Source: Cellulomonas hominis (GTDB taxonomy: Bacteria > Actinomycetota > Actinomycetes > Actinomycetales > Cellulomonadaceae). From it: a DNA stretch of 64,000 nt. The stretch is taken from assembly GCF_014201095.1 (NCBI RefSeq), contig NZ_JACHDN010000001.1, positions 2,542,001-2,606,000 on the forward strand, written 5' to 3'. The notes under the pieces were generated by a model that saw only the letters and a list, made by a program, of their open reading frames with translations, made no database searches and was not told where the DNA came from. Made by a program: the position numbers and the translations under genes. Shown here one piece after another: positions 8,728 through 16,558 of this stretch; position 1 is the stretch's first letter; every line of letters starts with the position of its first letter.

Positions 8728-9860
8728 GCACCGTCTGGGACGACGTCGTCGGGCAGGAGCCCGCGGTCGCGGTGCTGCGCGAGGCCGCGACCGACGCGTC
8801 GAAGATGACCCACGCGTGGCTGCTGACCGGGCCGCCGGGATCCGGCCGGTCCAACGCCGCCCGCGCGTTCGCCGCGGCGCTCCAGGACCCCTCCGGCGAC
8901 CCCCGCAGCCCGGGGTGCGCGACCGTCCTGGCCGGCACGCACCCGGACGTGACGTTCGTCGCGACCGAGGGCGTCGTCATCCGCGCCGACACCGTGCGCC
9001 CGCTCGTCGAGCTCGCGCAGCGCGCGCCGTCCCAGGGCCGGTGGCGGGTCATCGTCATCGAGGACGCCGACCGGCTCAACGAGACGTCCGGCAACGTGCT
9101 GCTCAAGGCGATCGAGGAGCCGCCGCCGCGCACCGTGTGGCTGCTGTGCGCGCCGAGCCCGCAGGACGTGCTCGTGACGCTGCGCTCCCGGAGCCGCTCC
9201 GTGCCGCTGCGGGTGCCGTCCGTCGAGGCCGTCGCCGACCTGCTGGTGCGCCGCGACGGCGTCGACCCGGGCGTCGCGCTGGTCGCGGCCCGCGCGGCGC
9301 AGTCCCACGTCGGCGTCGCCCGCCGGCTCGCCCGGGACCCCGAGGCGCGGGCCCGGCGGGCCGCCGTGCTGCGGATCGCCCCGCGCGTGCGCGGCGTCGG
9401 GGACGCGGTGCTCGCGGCCGGGGAGCTCGTCGAGACCGCGCAGGCCGACGCGAAGGCCGCCACGGAGGAGCGCGACGCCGCCGAGCGCCAGGCGCTGCTG
9501 CACTCGCTCGGCGCCGACGGACTCACGACGCTGCCGCCCGCGCTGCGCGGCCCGCTGCGCCAGCTCGAGGAGGAGCAGAAGCGCCGGGCCACCCGCGCGC
9601 AGCGCGACGTGCTGGACCGGGCGATGGTCGACCTGCTGTCGTTCTACCGCGACGTGCTGGTGCTGCAGCTGGGGGCGGACGTGCACCTGGTCAACGCGGA
9701 GCACGAGGAGGCCGCGCGGTCGCTCGCGGGGTCCTCGACGCCGGAGCAGACGGTCCGCCGCATGGACGCCATCGGGGAGGCCCGCACGCGCCTGGAGGGG
9801 AACGTCGCGCCGCTGCTCGCGGTCGAGGCGATGATGATCGCGCTGCGTCCCCAGGCCTGA
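8724..9860 (+). CDS. holB: DNA polymerase III subunit delta' with zinc-module cysteines missing
   Basis: A clamp-loader subunit of 378 residues, with WDDVVGQ at the N-terminus, the degenerate P-loop GPPGSGRS (36-43), the VIEDADRLNETSGNVLLK sensor region and EEPPPRTVWLL. Clamp-loader AAA+ proteins of this family normally carry a four-cysteine zinc module just before the AGTHPD segment. Here only C65 remains, and the gap between the preceding helix and TVLAGTHPD is several residues short, consistent with an in-frame loss. It starts at GTG 8724, overlapping tmk. The lone cysteine cannot bind zinc alone, so the module is lost unless the base calls are wrong. Confidence 0.9.
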   Translation: MSTVWDDVVGQEPAVAVLREAATDASKMTHAWLLTGPPGSGRSNAARAFAAALQDPSGDPRSPGCATVLAGTHPDVTFVATEGVVIRADTVRPLVELAQRAPSQGRWRVIVIEDADRLNETSGNVLLKAIEEPPPRTVWLLCAPSPQDVLVTLRSRSRSVPLRVPSVEAVADLLVRRDGVDPGVALVAARAAQSHVGVARRLARDPEARARRAAVLRIAPRVRGVGDAVLAAGELVETAQADAKAATEERDAAERQALLHSLGADGLTTLPPALRGPLRQLEEEQKRRATRAQRDVLDRAMVDLLSFYRDVLVLQLGADVHLVNAEHEEAARSLAGSSTPEQTVRRMDAIGEARTRLEGNVAPLLAVEAMMIALRPQA

Positions 9861-9906
9861 CCTGCGCGGTGCCCGGCCCCGCCGGGCGGGCCGTTACCGT
9901 TGTCCG

Positions 9907-11448
9907 GTGATCCCCGCCTCGCGAGTCCCTCACCGAGCCGCGCCCGCACGCCTGGCCGCCCTGGTGGCCGTCGTGGTGCTGGCCCTGGCGGGCTGCGTCG
10001 CCCCGCGGCAGCAGACCGCCGTCACCGAGGAGCCGTCGCCGACCGCCGCGGACGTGCGCGGGCTCGACGCGATCTACGCGCAGCAGCTCGCCTGGCAGCC
10101 CTGCGGCGACGACCTCGAGTGCGCGACGCTCGTCGTGCCGCTCGACTACGCCGAGCCCGACGGGGACACCATCCAGGTCGCCGTGAACCGGCACGCCGCC
10201 GCCGGCGACCGCATCGGCTCGTTGCTGATCAACCCCGGCGGTCCGGGCGCGTCCGGCATGGACGCCCTGTCCGGCATCGCCCTGGACCGGTTCGGCCCCG
10301 AGGTCGTGCGGCGGTTCGACCTGGTCGGGTTCGACCCGCGCGGGGTCAGCCGCTCGACGCCGGTCACGTGCGTCGACGGCCCCGCCATGGACGAGATCAC
10401 GTCCACCGACTTCGACTTCGCGACCGACGAGGGCATCGCCGCCGCGGAGGACGCCTACGGCGCGTTCGGCGCCGCGTGCCTGGCGAACACCGGCGACGTG
10501 CTCGGTCACGTCGACACCGTCAGCGCGGCGAAGGACATGGACGTGCTGCGGGCCGTCCTCGGCGACGAGACGCTGAACTACGTCGGGTACTCGTACGGCA
10601 CGCAGCTCGGGGCCACCTACGCCGCGCTGTTCCCGGAGCAGGTCGGCCGGCTCGTGCTCGACGGTGCCCTCGACCCGACCATGGCGCCGGAGGAGGTGTC
10701 GAAGGGTCAGGCCGTCGGGTTCGAGAACGCCCTGCGCGCCTACGTCACCGACTGCCAGGGCGGGTCGGACTGCCCCCTGGACGGTTCGGTGGACGCGGGG
10801 ATGGCCCAGGTGAAGGACCTCCTGGACCGCGCCCGCAAGTCCCCGCTGCCCACCGGCACCGACCGCCGGCTCACCGGCGCGCTCGCGTTCAGCGGCATCG
10901 CCCTGCCGCTCTACGACGAGCAGACCTGGCCGTACCTGACGATGGGTCTGGACGCGGCGCTCCGCGGCGACGGCTCCGTCCTGCTCCAGCTGTCCGACGC
11001 GTACTACGACCGCGGCGCGGACGGCACCTACACGACGAACTCGACCGAGGCGTTCTGGTCCATCGGCTGCGCCGACGAGCGCGGCACGACCGACCCCGCC
11101 GAGATGCGGGCGCAGGCCGCCGACATCGAGGCCGTCGCCCCGACCGTCGGGTACTACTTCGGCTTCGGCGGCGCGATCTGCGCGCAGTGGCCCGTCCCCG
11201 AGGTCGGCGGGCTGGACGACTACTCCGCCGAGGGCGCCGCGCCGATCGTCGTCATCGGCACCACCAACGACCCGGCCACGCCGTACGCCTGGGCCGAGAG
11301 CCTCGCCGAGACCCTGGGCTCCGCGACGCTGCTCACGTACGAGGGCGAGGGGCACACCGCGTACGGCCGGTCGAACGCCTGCATCCTCGACACCGTCGAC
11401 GCGTACCTGCTCGACGGCACCGTCCCCGAGGAGGGCACCCGCTGCTGA
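9907..11448 (+). CDS. Secreted lipoprotein alpha/beta hydrolase (TAP/SlpD-like, peptidase S33 type)
   Basis: A 513-residue exported hydrolase, probably a tripeptidyl aminopeptidase-like enzyme or esterase. A signal peptide with lipobox LALAGC gives lipidated C30. The oxyanion region INPGGPGASG is followed by the nucleophile elbow GYSYGT with S229. The C-terminal TAP-like domain carries GTTNDPATPYAWA (aspartate) and EGHTAYG (histidine). TACCGT at 9895-9900 is 6 bp before GTG 9907, so it is predicted to be leaderless. It stands alone between holB and tRNA-Thr. The peptide or ester substrate cannot be told. Confidence 0.87.
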   Translation: MIPASRVPHRAAPARLAALVAVVVLALAGCVAPRQQTAVTEEPSPTAADVRGLDAIYAQQLAWQPCGDDLECATLVVPLDYAEPDGDTIQVAVNRHAAAGDRIGSLLINPGGPGASGMDALSGIALDRFGPEVVRRFDLVGFDPRGVSRSTPVTCVDGPAMDEITSTDFDFATDEGIAAAEDAYGAFGAACLANTGDVLGHVDTVSAAKDMDVLRAVLGDETLNYVGYSYGTQLGATYAALFPEQVGRLVLDGALDPTMAPEEVSKGQAVGFENALRAYVTDCQGGSDCPLDGSVDAGMAQVKDLLDRARKSPLPTGTDRRLTGALAFSGIALPLYDEQTWPYLTMGLDAALRGDGSVLLQLSDAYYDRGADGTYTTNSTEAFWSIGCADERGTTDPAEMRAQAADIEAVAPTVGYYFGFGGAICAQWPVPEVGGLDDYSAEGAAPIVVIGTTNDPATPYAWAESLAETLGSATLLTYEGEGHTAYGRSNACILDTVDAYLLDGTVPEEGTRC

Positions 11449-11460
11449 CGGCGGCCCGCT

Positions 11461-11490
11461 TTGGAGGACACCCCGTGCGCCAGGTACAGT
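11461..11490 (+). promoter_or_regulatory. Promoter of tRNA-Thr
   Basis: TTGGAG (11461-11466) and TACAGT (11485-11490) are 18 bp apart and lie 32 bp upstream of the tRNA, as expected for a housekeeping sigma-70-type promoter. Confidence 0.6.
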
Positions 11491-11521
11491 GTCCGTGCCC
11501 GTCCGCCGCTGGCGCGGGCGC

Positions 11522-11594
11522 GCCGCCTTAGCTCAGTCGGCAGAGCGTCTCACTCGTAATGAGAAGGTCAAGAGTTCGATTCTCTTAGGCGGCT
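11522..11594 (+). tRNA. tRNA-Thr (anticodon CGT)
   Basis: A 73-nt cloverleaf. The acceptor stem GCCGCCT pairs with AGGCGGC and the discriminator is T. The D-arm is GCTC/GAGC, the anticodon stem TCTCA/TGAGA, and the loop CTCGTAA has anticodon CGT at 11555-11557. The variable loop is AGGTC and the T-arm is AAGAG-TTCGATT-CTCTT. The 3' CCA is not encoded. It reads ACG codons. Confidence 0.97.
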
Positions 11595-11605
11595 CCCAGC
11601 AGTCT

Positions 11606-11640
11606 GGCCCGTGATCATCACGATCACGGGCCTTTCTGTT
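11606..11640 (+). terminator. Intrinsic terminator after tRNA-Thr
   Basis: An 11-bp perfect stem (GGCCCGTGATC/GATCACGGGCC) with a 5-nt loop is followed by TTTCTGTT. It is the only hairpin in the window with a real T-tract on its own strand. From its end to 11894 there is no supportable gene. Confidence 0.85.
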
Positions 11641-11894
11641 GCCCGGCCGCTGTAGGCCGACCTGGTGCCGGGCGTGCCAGAGGGTGCGCCTACACGCCTC
11701 GAGGCATGTCGGCCGAGTGGGGAGAGTCGCGAGCTCGACGATCGACAGGCGCGAGCCGTGATCCGCTGCCTGGGAGCCACACCGCGCCGCCGGTGATGGC
11801 GCCCGAGCGGCGCCGGACGCACCCGACATGCACGATGGACCCGAGCGGTTCGTCCAGGCGTGGGCGACCGGCGCGCGACACCTGGAGCACGTGC

Positions 11895-12581
11895 GTGGGC
11901 AGCCCCCGGCCCTCTGATCGGGCATTGACCGCGGTCATCTCCGCGAGCGTCGTGCGGCCCGCGGGCGAGCCCCCGGCACGTCGGCTCTGCGAAGCTGCAC
12001 GGGCGGTGCTGGGCGTGGACGGGGTCTCGATGTCGATGCTGCCGCGGGCGACGGGGCTGCGGGTCGTGCTGGCGTCCACCGGTCAGGTCTCCGACGACCT
12101 CGAGGCCGTCGAGGACGTCCTCGGTCTGGGTCCAGCGCACGTCGCCGCGGCGGGCAGCGACGTCCTCCTCGAGCCCGGGGCCGGTGCCGCACCCTGGACG
12201 AGCCTGGTCGCGGAGTTCCTGCACCGATCCCGGCCGCCATGGGTGGCGGCCGTCCCGCTGCGTGACGACTCGAATGTGCTCGGCGTGCTCCTCCTGCACG
12301 CCGAGCACCCAACCGCCGCCCTGTGGTCGCCCCGATGGCTACGGGAGATCGCCGGCGCGGTGGGGCTGCTGCTCGCCATGCAGCCACCGACCTGGCTGGA
12401 GGCCACGCTCGATGGGCGGCACGCCGCGAACCGGGCCATCGGCATGCTCATGACGACGCAGCGCACCGACGCAAGCACAGCGCTGGCGATCCTGCGGGCA
12501 CGGGCCTTCGCCAACGGCGCCCGCCTCGACACCACCGCCTGGGACGTCATCAGGAACGGTGGCCGTGACGACCACGGATGA
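11895..12581 (+). CDS. GAF-ANTAR domain regulator (copy 1)
   Basis: A 228-residue predicted RNA-binding antiterminator. A GAF-like sensor fills about residues 15-150 (LCEAARAVLGVDGVSMSML, then WVAAVPLRDDSNVLGVLLLH). A C-terminal ANTAR domain runs from about 175 (HAANRAIGMLMTTQRTDAST, then ILRARAF). ANTAR proteins bind tandem RNA hairpins in mRNA leaders. GTG 11895 was chosen because GGAG lies 7 bp upstream and the length then matches the 16866 paralogue; upstream in-frame sequence looks non-coding. The paralogue shares the LxxLxxARRVLGVDGVS and ANTAR segments. The signal sensed is unknown. Confidence 0.82.
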   Translation: MGSPRPSDRALTAVISASVVRPAGEPPARRLCEAARAVLGVDGVSMSMLPRATGLRVVLASTGQVSDDLEAVEDVLGLGPAHVAAAGSDVLLEPGAGAAPWTSLVAEFLHRSRPPWVAAVPLRDDSNVLGVLLLHAEHPTAALWSPRWLREIAGAVGLLLAMQPPTWLEATLDGRHAANRAIGMLMTTQRTDASTALAILRARAFANGARLDTTAWDVIRNGGRDDHG

Positions 12582-12666
12582 GGGGCGGCCTGCATGCCGC
12601 GCGGACCCCCGTGATGTCGATGACCGAGGGGCCCGGAGCCGGCTACCACCCTCCGTGCGAGGATGG

Positions 12667-12679
12667 TGAGCAGCTCACA
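12667..12679. promoter_or_regulatory. Small inverted repeat upstream of DUF6221 gene
   Basis: GTGAG-CAG-CTCAC lies 18 bp before the ATG at 12697 and just before the GAGGGA Shine-Dalgarno. It could be an operator or a leader hairpin. Confidence 0.3.
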
Positions 12680-12696
12680 CGAGGGACGGCCGCACG

Positions 12697-12987
12697 ATGA
12701 CGCTCACCACCTTCCTCCTGGCCCGCATCACCGAGGACGTGAACGACGCGGTGAGCCCGCCTCCCACCCTCCCGGACCCGGCCCGTCTACTCGCCGAGTG
12801 CGTGGCCAAGCGCCAGATCGTCGCGCTCGCCCACGAGGCCACCGGGCTCGACCAGACCGTCGACATGGAACGGGAGACCGGCGCCCGCAGCGACAGCGGC
12901 GTGCAGTACGTCGGCGACCGGATCCTGCGGGCACTGGCGCTGGTCTACGACGGGCACCCCGACTTCGACCCCGCCTGGCGGCTCTGA
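12697..12987 (+). CDS. DUF6221 family protein
   Basis: A 96-residue cytoplasmic protein recognised as the actinobacterial DUF6221 family by LTTFLLARITEDV at the N-terminus, the central helix with LLAECVAKRQIV, and a C-terminal segment (LRALALVYDGHPDFDPAWR) that is nearly invariant in the family as remembered. Function is unknown. Many members sit in accessory regions of actinobacterial genomes, which fits the surrounding block. ATG follows GAGGGA at a slightly long 10-bp distance. Confidence 0.75.
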   Translation: MTLTTFLLARITEDVNDAVSPPPTLPDPARLLAECVAKRQIVALAHEATGLDQTVDMERETGARSDSGVQYVGDRILRALALVYDGHPDFDPAWRL

Positions 12988-13087
12988 GCGGCTCCGTCAC
13001 CGCGGTGGGGTGATAGCGCCCGCTCCGCGGAGCCGCCGCGCACCGGTGCCCGACAGCGCCCGGTGAGAAGTTGCGCGCCGCGCGCCG

Positions 13088-13159
13088 TAGGGTGCCAGGT
13101 AGCCCGGCGTCGACGTCCACCCGCGAGGCGAGGACCCGGACTCAGCATCGGAGGGCGTC
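13088..13159 (+). promoter_or_regulatory. Two-hairpin leader, copy 1 (before deleted desaturase)
   Basis: The -10-like TAGGGT (13088-13093) starts a leader that can form hairpin 1 (GTCC 13115-13118 with GGAC 13132-13135, inner CC-GCGA-GG) and hairpin 2 (CCGG 13136-13139, 8-nt loop ending AGCA, TCGG 13148-13151). The second hairpin touches the GGAGGG Shine-Dalgarno. The same arrangement and about 32 nearly identical bases recur before the LapA gene at 13967-14039. Confidence 0.55.
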
Positions 13160-13909
13160 GTGCCCGTGCCACACGTTCCCGACACCGAGGTGCCGCCGTC
13201 GCCGGATCCCGGAGCTCCCCGGCCGGCGCGGCAGCGACAGGTCAGCGAGTACACCGAGCTCAGCCGTGTGGTTCACGAGTCGGGCATGATGCGACGCCGC
13301 CACGGGTACTACTGGACGCGGTTCCTCGTGCTCACCGTGTTGCTGGTGGTCACGTTCGCCGCGTTCGTCGTCCTCGGCCCGTCCTGGTGGCAGCTGGTGA
13401 CCGCGGCCGTCCTGGCCGCCCTGCTCGGGCAGGTGATGTTCCTCGGGCACGACGCCGCCCACCGGCAGGTGTTCGACTCGGGCCGGTGGAACGACTGGTC
13501 GAGCCTGGTCATCGCGAACCTGTACGCCGGGATGAGCTACGACTGGTGGCAGCACAAGCACTCCCGGCACCACGCCAAGCCGAACCAGATCGGCGCGGAC
13601 CCCGACATCGCGACCGATGTGGTCGTGTTCCACACCGAGGACCTGACGACCCAGCGCACCGGGCTCGCGGGCTGGTTCACCCGGCGACAGGGGTGGCTGT
13701 TCTTCCCGCTGCTGCTGCTCGAGGGTCTGAACCTGCACGTGTCCGGGGTGAAGACCATCTTCGGCCGCGGTCCGGTCAAGCGGCGTCCTGTCGAGATCGC
13801 GTTCATCACGCTGCGTCTGGGCGGCTACCTGGCCCTGGTCTTCTGCGGGCTCGCGGCCACGGACCCGTTCCAGTGCCCCCTCGCCGCGCAGTACCGCCCG
13901 GCGGGCTGA
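13160..13909 (+). CDS. Fatty acid desaturase with internal in-frame deletion (probably inactive)
   Basis: A 249-residue membrane protein. It has the first two histidine boxes (HDAAH at 97-101; HSRHH at 134-138) and a double transmembrane segment, and aligns with the intact desaturase at 15473-16558 up to LGGYLALV (220-227). It then jumps to CGLAATDPFQCP, which matches the extreme C-terminus of the intact copy (VGLAARDPFDCP). About 123 residues, including the third box QIEHH and two membrane helices, are missing while the frame is kept. All three boxes are needed for the di-iron centre, so activity is unlikely. Start GTG 13160 follows GGAGGG; GTG 13166 is an alternative. Confidence 0.8.
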   Translation: MPVPHVPDTEVPPSPDPGAPRPARQRQVSEYTELSRVVHESGMMRRRHGYYWTRFLVLTVLLVVTFAAFVVLGPSWWQLVTAAVLAALLGQVMFLGHDAAHRQVFDSGRWNDWSSLVIANLYAGMSYDWWQHKHSRHHAKPNQIGADPDIATDVVVFHTEDLTTQRTGLAGWFTRRQGWLFFPLLLLEGLNLHVSGVKTIFGRGPVKRRPVEIAFITLRLGGYLALVFCGLAATDPFQCPLAAQYRPAG

Positions 13910-13937
13910 CCACGACACCCCGCACGAGCGGCACCGA

Positions 13938-13966
13938 CGCCCCGGCGCGCTGGGCGCGCCGGGGCG
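13938..13966. terminator. GC-rich hairpin between desaturase fragment and LapA gene
   Basis: A 13-bp perfect stem with a TGG loop and no T-tract. It ends directly against the -10-like TAGAGT of the next leader. It is probably a terminator or insulator. Confidence 0.55.
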
Positions 13967-14039
13967 TAGAGTGAGTCCCAGCCCGGTGTCCGGGACCCCT
14001 CCGCGGGGCGAGGACCCGGATCTAGCATCGGAGGGCGTC
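13967..14039 (+). promoter_or_regulatory. Two-hairpin leader, copy 2 (before LapA-like gene)
   Basis: TAGAGT (13967-13972) is followed by a leader folding like copy 1. Hairpin 1 pairs GTCC 13988-13991 with GGAC 14012-14015 around a CCCC/GGGG inner stem. Hairpin 2 is CCGG 14016-14019, an 8-nt loop ending AGCA, and TCGG 14028-14031, followed by the GGAGGG Shine-Dalgarno. The inner stem is 4 bp here and 2 bp in copy 1 while pairing is kept, which suggests conserved RNA structure. Distance from -10 to start is nearly the same in both copies. Confidence 0.55.
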
Positions 14040-14432
14040 ATGCCCGTCCAGCCCGCATCTGACTCATCCGCCGCCCGCGCCCGTGAGCCCGTGCTGCGCA
14101 CGGTCCGCGAGCCCCACGTCCAGCCGCGGCGCCGCAGCGCCGGTACCCGGACCAGCGCCGCGTGGTTCGGCATCTGCGTGGGGGTCCTCGTGCTGATCGC
14201 CCTCGTGGTGTTCATGCTGCAGAACACCAGGCCCGTCACGGTCACCTTCCTGGGCATGAGCGGGTCCGCACCGCTGGCGCTGGGGCTGCTGATCGCGGGC
14301 CTGGCCGTCGGCGCGGTCGTACTGATCTTCGCCGGGCTGCGCATCGGACAGCTCCGCCGGCGCGCGAGCAACGACGCGCGAATCGCGCAGCTGCGCCGGC
14401 GCGGGAGCGACGAGACGGCCGAACGGCGATGA
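14040..14432 (+). CDS. LapA-like (DUF1049) membrane protein
   Basis: A 130-residue inner-membrane protein with two transmembrane helices (about 41-60 and 77-99) separated by the short QNTRPVTVTFLG segment typical of the LapA/DUF1049 fold, then a basic cytoplasmic tail (RIGQLRRRAS...). In Proteobacteria LapA helps control lipopolysaccharide synthesis. In actinobacteria the family's job is unknown but membrane-related. The ATG was chosen because it follows the conserved leader and GGAGGG. The stop overlaps the next gene's ATG by 4 bp, so the two are probably cotranslated. Confidence 0.82.
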   Translation: MPVQPASDSSAARAREPVLRTVREPHVQPRRRSAGTRTSAAWFGICVGVLVLIALVVFMLQNTRPVTVTFLGMSGSAPLALGLLIAGLAVGAVVLIFAGLRIGQLRRRASNDARIAQLRRRGSDETAERR

Positions 14433-14866
14433 CAGCCCACGGCGAACTCGCTGCCGGCGAGCAGCCGCTCCGGATCGTCTCGATCCTGACCAGCGCCCTA
14501 CCGGCGCTGCTCGGGACGAGCCAGGCGCCGACGCGGTACACCGTCCCGGCCGTGTTCTCCCGCCAGGTGTCCGTGCCCGAGAGGACTGCGATCGAAGGAC
14601 CGGAAACGGCCCGGCGACTCACCGAGCGCGGTTACCCGCAGGTGACGCTGCAGGTCTCGGACAGGCGCCTGCTGATCGGCCACACCAGCCTCGAGCAACT
14701 GGAGGAAGGGCTCGCCCACGAGCTCGCGGTCGCGCTGGTCGACATCGGGCGGGCCGTCTCTCGCCAGCGCGACGAGCGGGCGGCGGCCGCCGCCGTCCGT
14801 CAGTCCGCCGAGTCCGAACGCGCAGTCGTCGTGCAACGATCGGTGGACCGCATCGCCTTCGAGTAG
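14429..14866 (+). CDS. Hypothetical protein, coupled to LapA-like gene
   Basis: 145 residues, not recognised. It has no signal peptide or membrane segment. The N-terminal half is mixed, with ALLGTSQAPTRYTVPAVFSRQVSV; the C-terminal half is strongly helical and charged (EEGLAHELAVALVDIGRAV, then an Arg/Glu/Ala-rich helix), possibly a coiled coil. The ATG overlaps the stop of the LapA-like gene (ATGA), implying translational coupling and a related role at the membrane. A hairpin at 14905-14936 follows. Codon use matches real genes of the window. No function can be assigned. Confidence 0.65.
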   Translation: MTAHGELAAGEQPLRIVSILTSALPALLGTSQAPTRYTVPAVFSRQVSVPERTAIEGPETARRLTERGYPQVTLQVSDRRLLIGHTSLEQLEEGLAHELAVALVDIGRAVSRQRDERAAAAAVRQSAESERAVVVQRSVDRIAFE

Positions 14867-14904
14867 CCGACCGCCCCGTGGCCGTTGCGCTGGCACGGCA
14901 AAAC

Positions 14905-14936
14905 GCGCTCCGTCCTCCCGGAGGAGGACGGAGCGC
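14905..14936. terminator. Hairpin terminator, T-tract on minus strand
   Basis: A 13-bp stem (GCGCTCCGTCCTC with its complement) with a 6-nt loop. On the minus strand it is followed by GTTTTG, so it can terminate leftward transcription. On the plus strand it may still end the LapA operon. Confidence 0.6.
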
Positions 14937-14940
14937 CGTC

Positions 14941-15472
14941 GCGTCGCGTCGTCACTCGGCGCGGCGGCGAGGTGAGTCGCCGGCGACAGCGACGAATGCC
15001 CCGGGCGGTCAGAGCGTGGGGGACATGGGCGCTGACGTCGACGAGGTCCACGTCGAGCCCGACGTCGCCCGCCTGCTGCGCGGAGTCCAGAGCGTTGACG
15101 GCAGCGCAGTGACGACCGCGGCACCGTCGTCGGTCGCCCGGGCGTAGGCATGCGTGTCGCGACACTCACAGAACGTGCTGCGTGGACCTCGTCGGCTCGC
15201 TGCCGCGGGAGCAGGACGATGCCCGCGTGCTCGACGCCGTGCTGGCTCGTCGGGTGACCGAGCGTTCCGCATCAGTGACGTCGTCAGCGGTCCAGGGAAC
15301 GGACGTCGGGGTCATCATCGGCTTCCGCGACCACACCGGTCGGGTCGAGGAGTCCGTGCATCTCGTTGCGCCCGGCCGCGAGGACGGCGTGGGTGACGGC
15401 GCGGACGTCGGCCGGGGTGAGCACGTCGGGCCGGCTGTGGCCGATCGGAGGCTCGGCCCAGGTGAGGACCGG
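14941..15472. other. Gene-poor stretch with decayed coding traces
   Basis: No confident gene in this 532-bp stretch. On the minus strand two short stretches with gene-like composition, in different frames near 15000-15140, read as one protein if joined by a frameshift (ending AQQAGDVGLDVDLVDVSAHV). Directly after the desaturase stop, a 46-residue minus-strand reading frame (15284-15424, GTG start, beginning VLTPADVRAVTHAVLAAGRN) has normal coding composition and could be a tiny gene or a remnant. None has a convincing ribosome-binding site. The area looks like the scar of lost genes between the two desaturase copies. Confidence 0.35.
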
Positions 15473-16558
15473 CTACACGCTGCGGAAGCGCTGCACCATC
15501 GGGCAGTCGAAGGGGTCGCGTGCGGCGAGGCCGACGTCGTTGAGATAGCGCACCACGATGACGTAGGACCGCATCAGCGTGGTCTCGGTGTAGGGCACCC
15601 CGTGCTCGGCGCAGTGCGCCCGAACCAGACGGCGGGCGCGGGCGAGGTGGGGCCGGGGCATGCTCGGGAACAGATGGTGTTCGATCTGGTAGTTCAGGCC
15701 GCCCATCAGCATGCTCATCCACGTGCCGCCGACCACGTTCCGTGACGTCAGCACCTGCTTGCTCAGGAAGTCCAGGCGGGAACCCTCCGGGATCACGGCC
15801 ATGCCCTTGTGGTTGGGGGCGAACGAGGCCCCCATGTAGACCCCGAACACCGCGAGCTGCACGCCGAGGAACCCGAAGGCCGTGCCCACCGGCAGAAACC
15901 ACATGACCAGCGCCACGTAGGCACCCAGCCGCGCCGCGATCATGGCCAGCTCCAGGGTCCGGGTCCGCCCGCGCTCGTCCTTGAGCAGCGAGCGCACGGA
16001 CGTGACGTGCAGGTTCAGGCCCTCGAGCGTCAGCAGAGGGAAGAACGCCCAGCCCTGCACGCGCGTGAGCGCCGCCTTGACCCGGCCCCGGCGCGCGGCG
16101 TCCTGCGGCAGGAAGACGATCGTGTCGGGCGCGATGTCGGGGTCCTTGCCGACGTGGTTCGGGTTGGCGTGGTGACGCGAGTGCTTCGACATCCACCACG
16201 AGTGGCTGATGCCGACGACGCCGTTCGCGAGGATGCGGCCGAGCCGGTCGTTCGCGGGGCCGGAGGTGAACACCTGCCGGTGGGACGCCTCGTGCGCCAC
16301 GAACGCGACCTGCGTCAGCACGATCCCGAGCCCGGCGGCGACCAGCAGCTGGAACCAGGAGTCGCCCAGCAGCACCGAACCGGTCGCGAGCCCCCCGAGA
16401 AGGAGCCCGAGGACGACGACGAGCGTGATGTAGAAGGCCTTCGTCCGCCCCAGGAGGCCCGCGTCGCGAACCTGCCGCGACAGGGCGTGGTACGAACCGG
16501 TCGCCGCGGCCTGACCGGGCCGGGGAGCGCGCGCGAGGGCGGCTGTGGAAGGTGACAC
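15473..16558 (-). CDS. Acyl-CoA/fatty acid desaturase (membrane di-iron), intact copy
   Basis: A 361-residue integral membrane desaturase that introduces a double bond into fatty acyl chains, adjusting membrane fluidity. All three histidine boxes are present: HEASH (89-93), HSRHH (126-130) and QIEHH (291-295). Two hydrophobic hairpins lie at about 43-85 and 205-245. Start GTG 16558 follows GGAGA by 4-5 bp and gives a normal family length. A TAGCGT box 75-80 bp upstream (16638-16633, minus) is followed by a leader with two hairpins. It is paralogous to the deleted copy at 13160-13909. Regioselectivity cannot be read from sequence. Confidence 0.9.
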   Translation of the reverse strand: MSPSTAALARAPRPGQAAATGSYHALSRQVRDAGLLGRTKAFYITLVVVLGLLLGGLATGSVLLGDSWFQLLVAAGLGIVLTQVAFVAHEASHRQVFTSGPANDRLGRILANGVVGISHSWWMSKHSRHHANPNHVGKDPDIAPDTIVFLPQDAARRGRVKAALTRVQGWAFFPLLTLEGLNLHVTSVRSLLKDERGRTRTLELAMIAARLGAYVALVMWFLPVGTAFGFLGVQLAVFGVYMGASFAPNHKGMAVIPEGSRLDFLSKQVLTSRNVVGGTWMSMLMGGLNYQIEHHLFPSMPRPHLARARRLVRAHCAEHGVPYTETTLMRSYVIVVRYLNDVGLAARDPFDCPMVQRFRSV

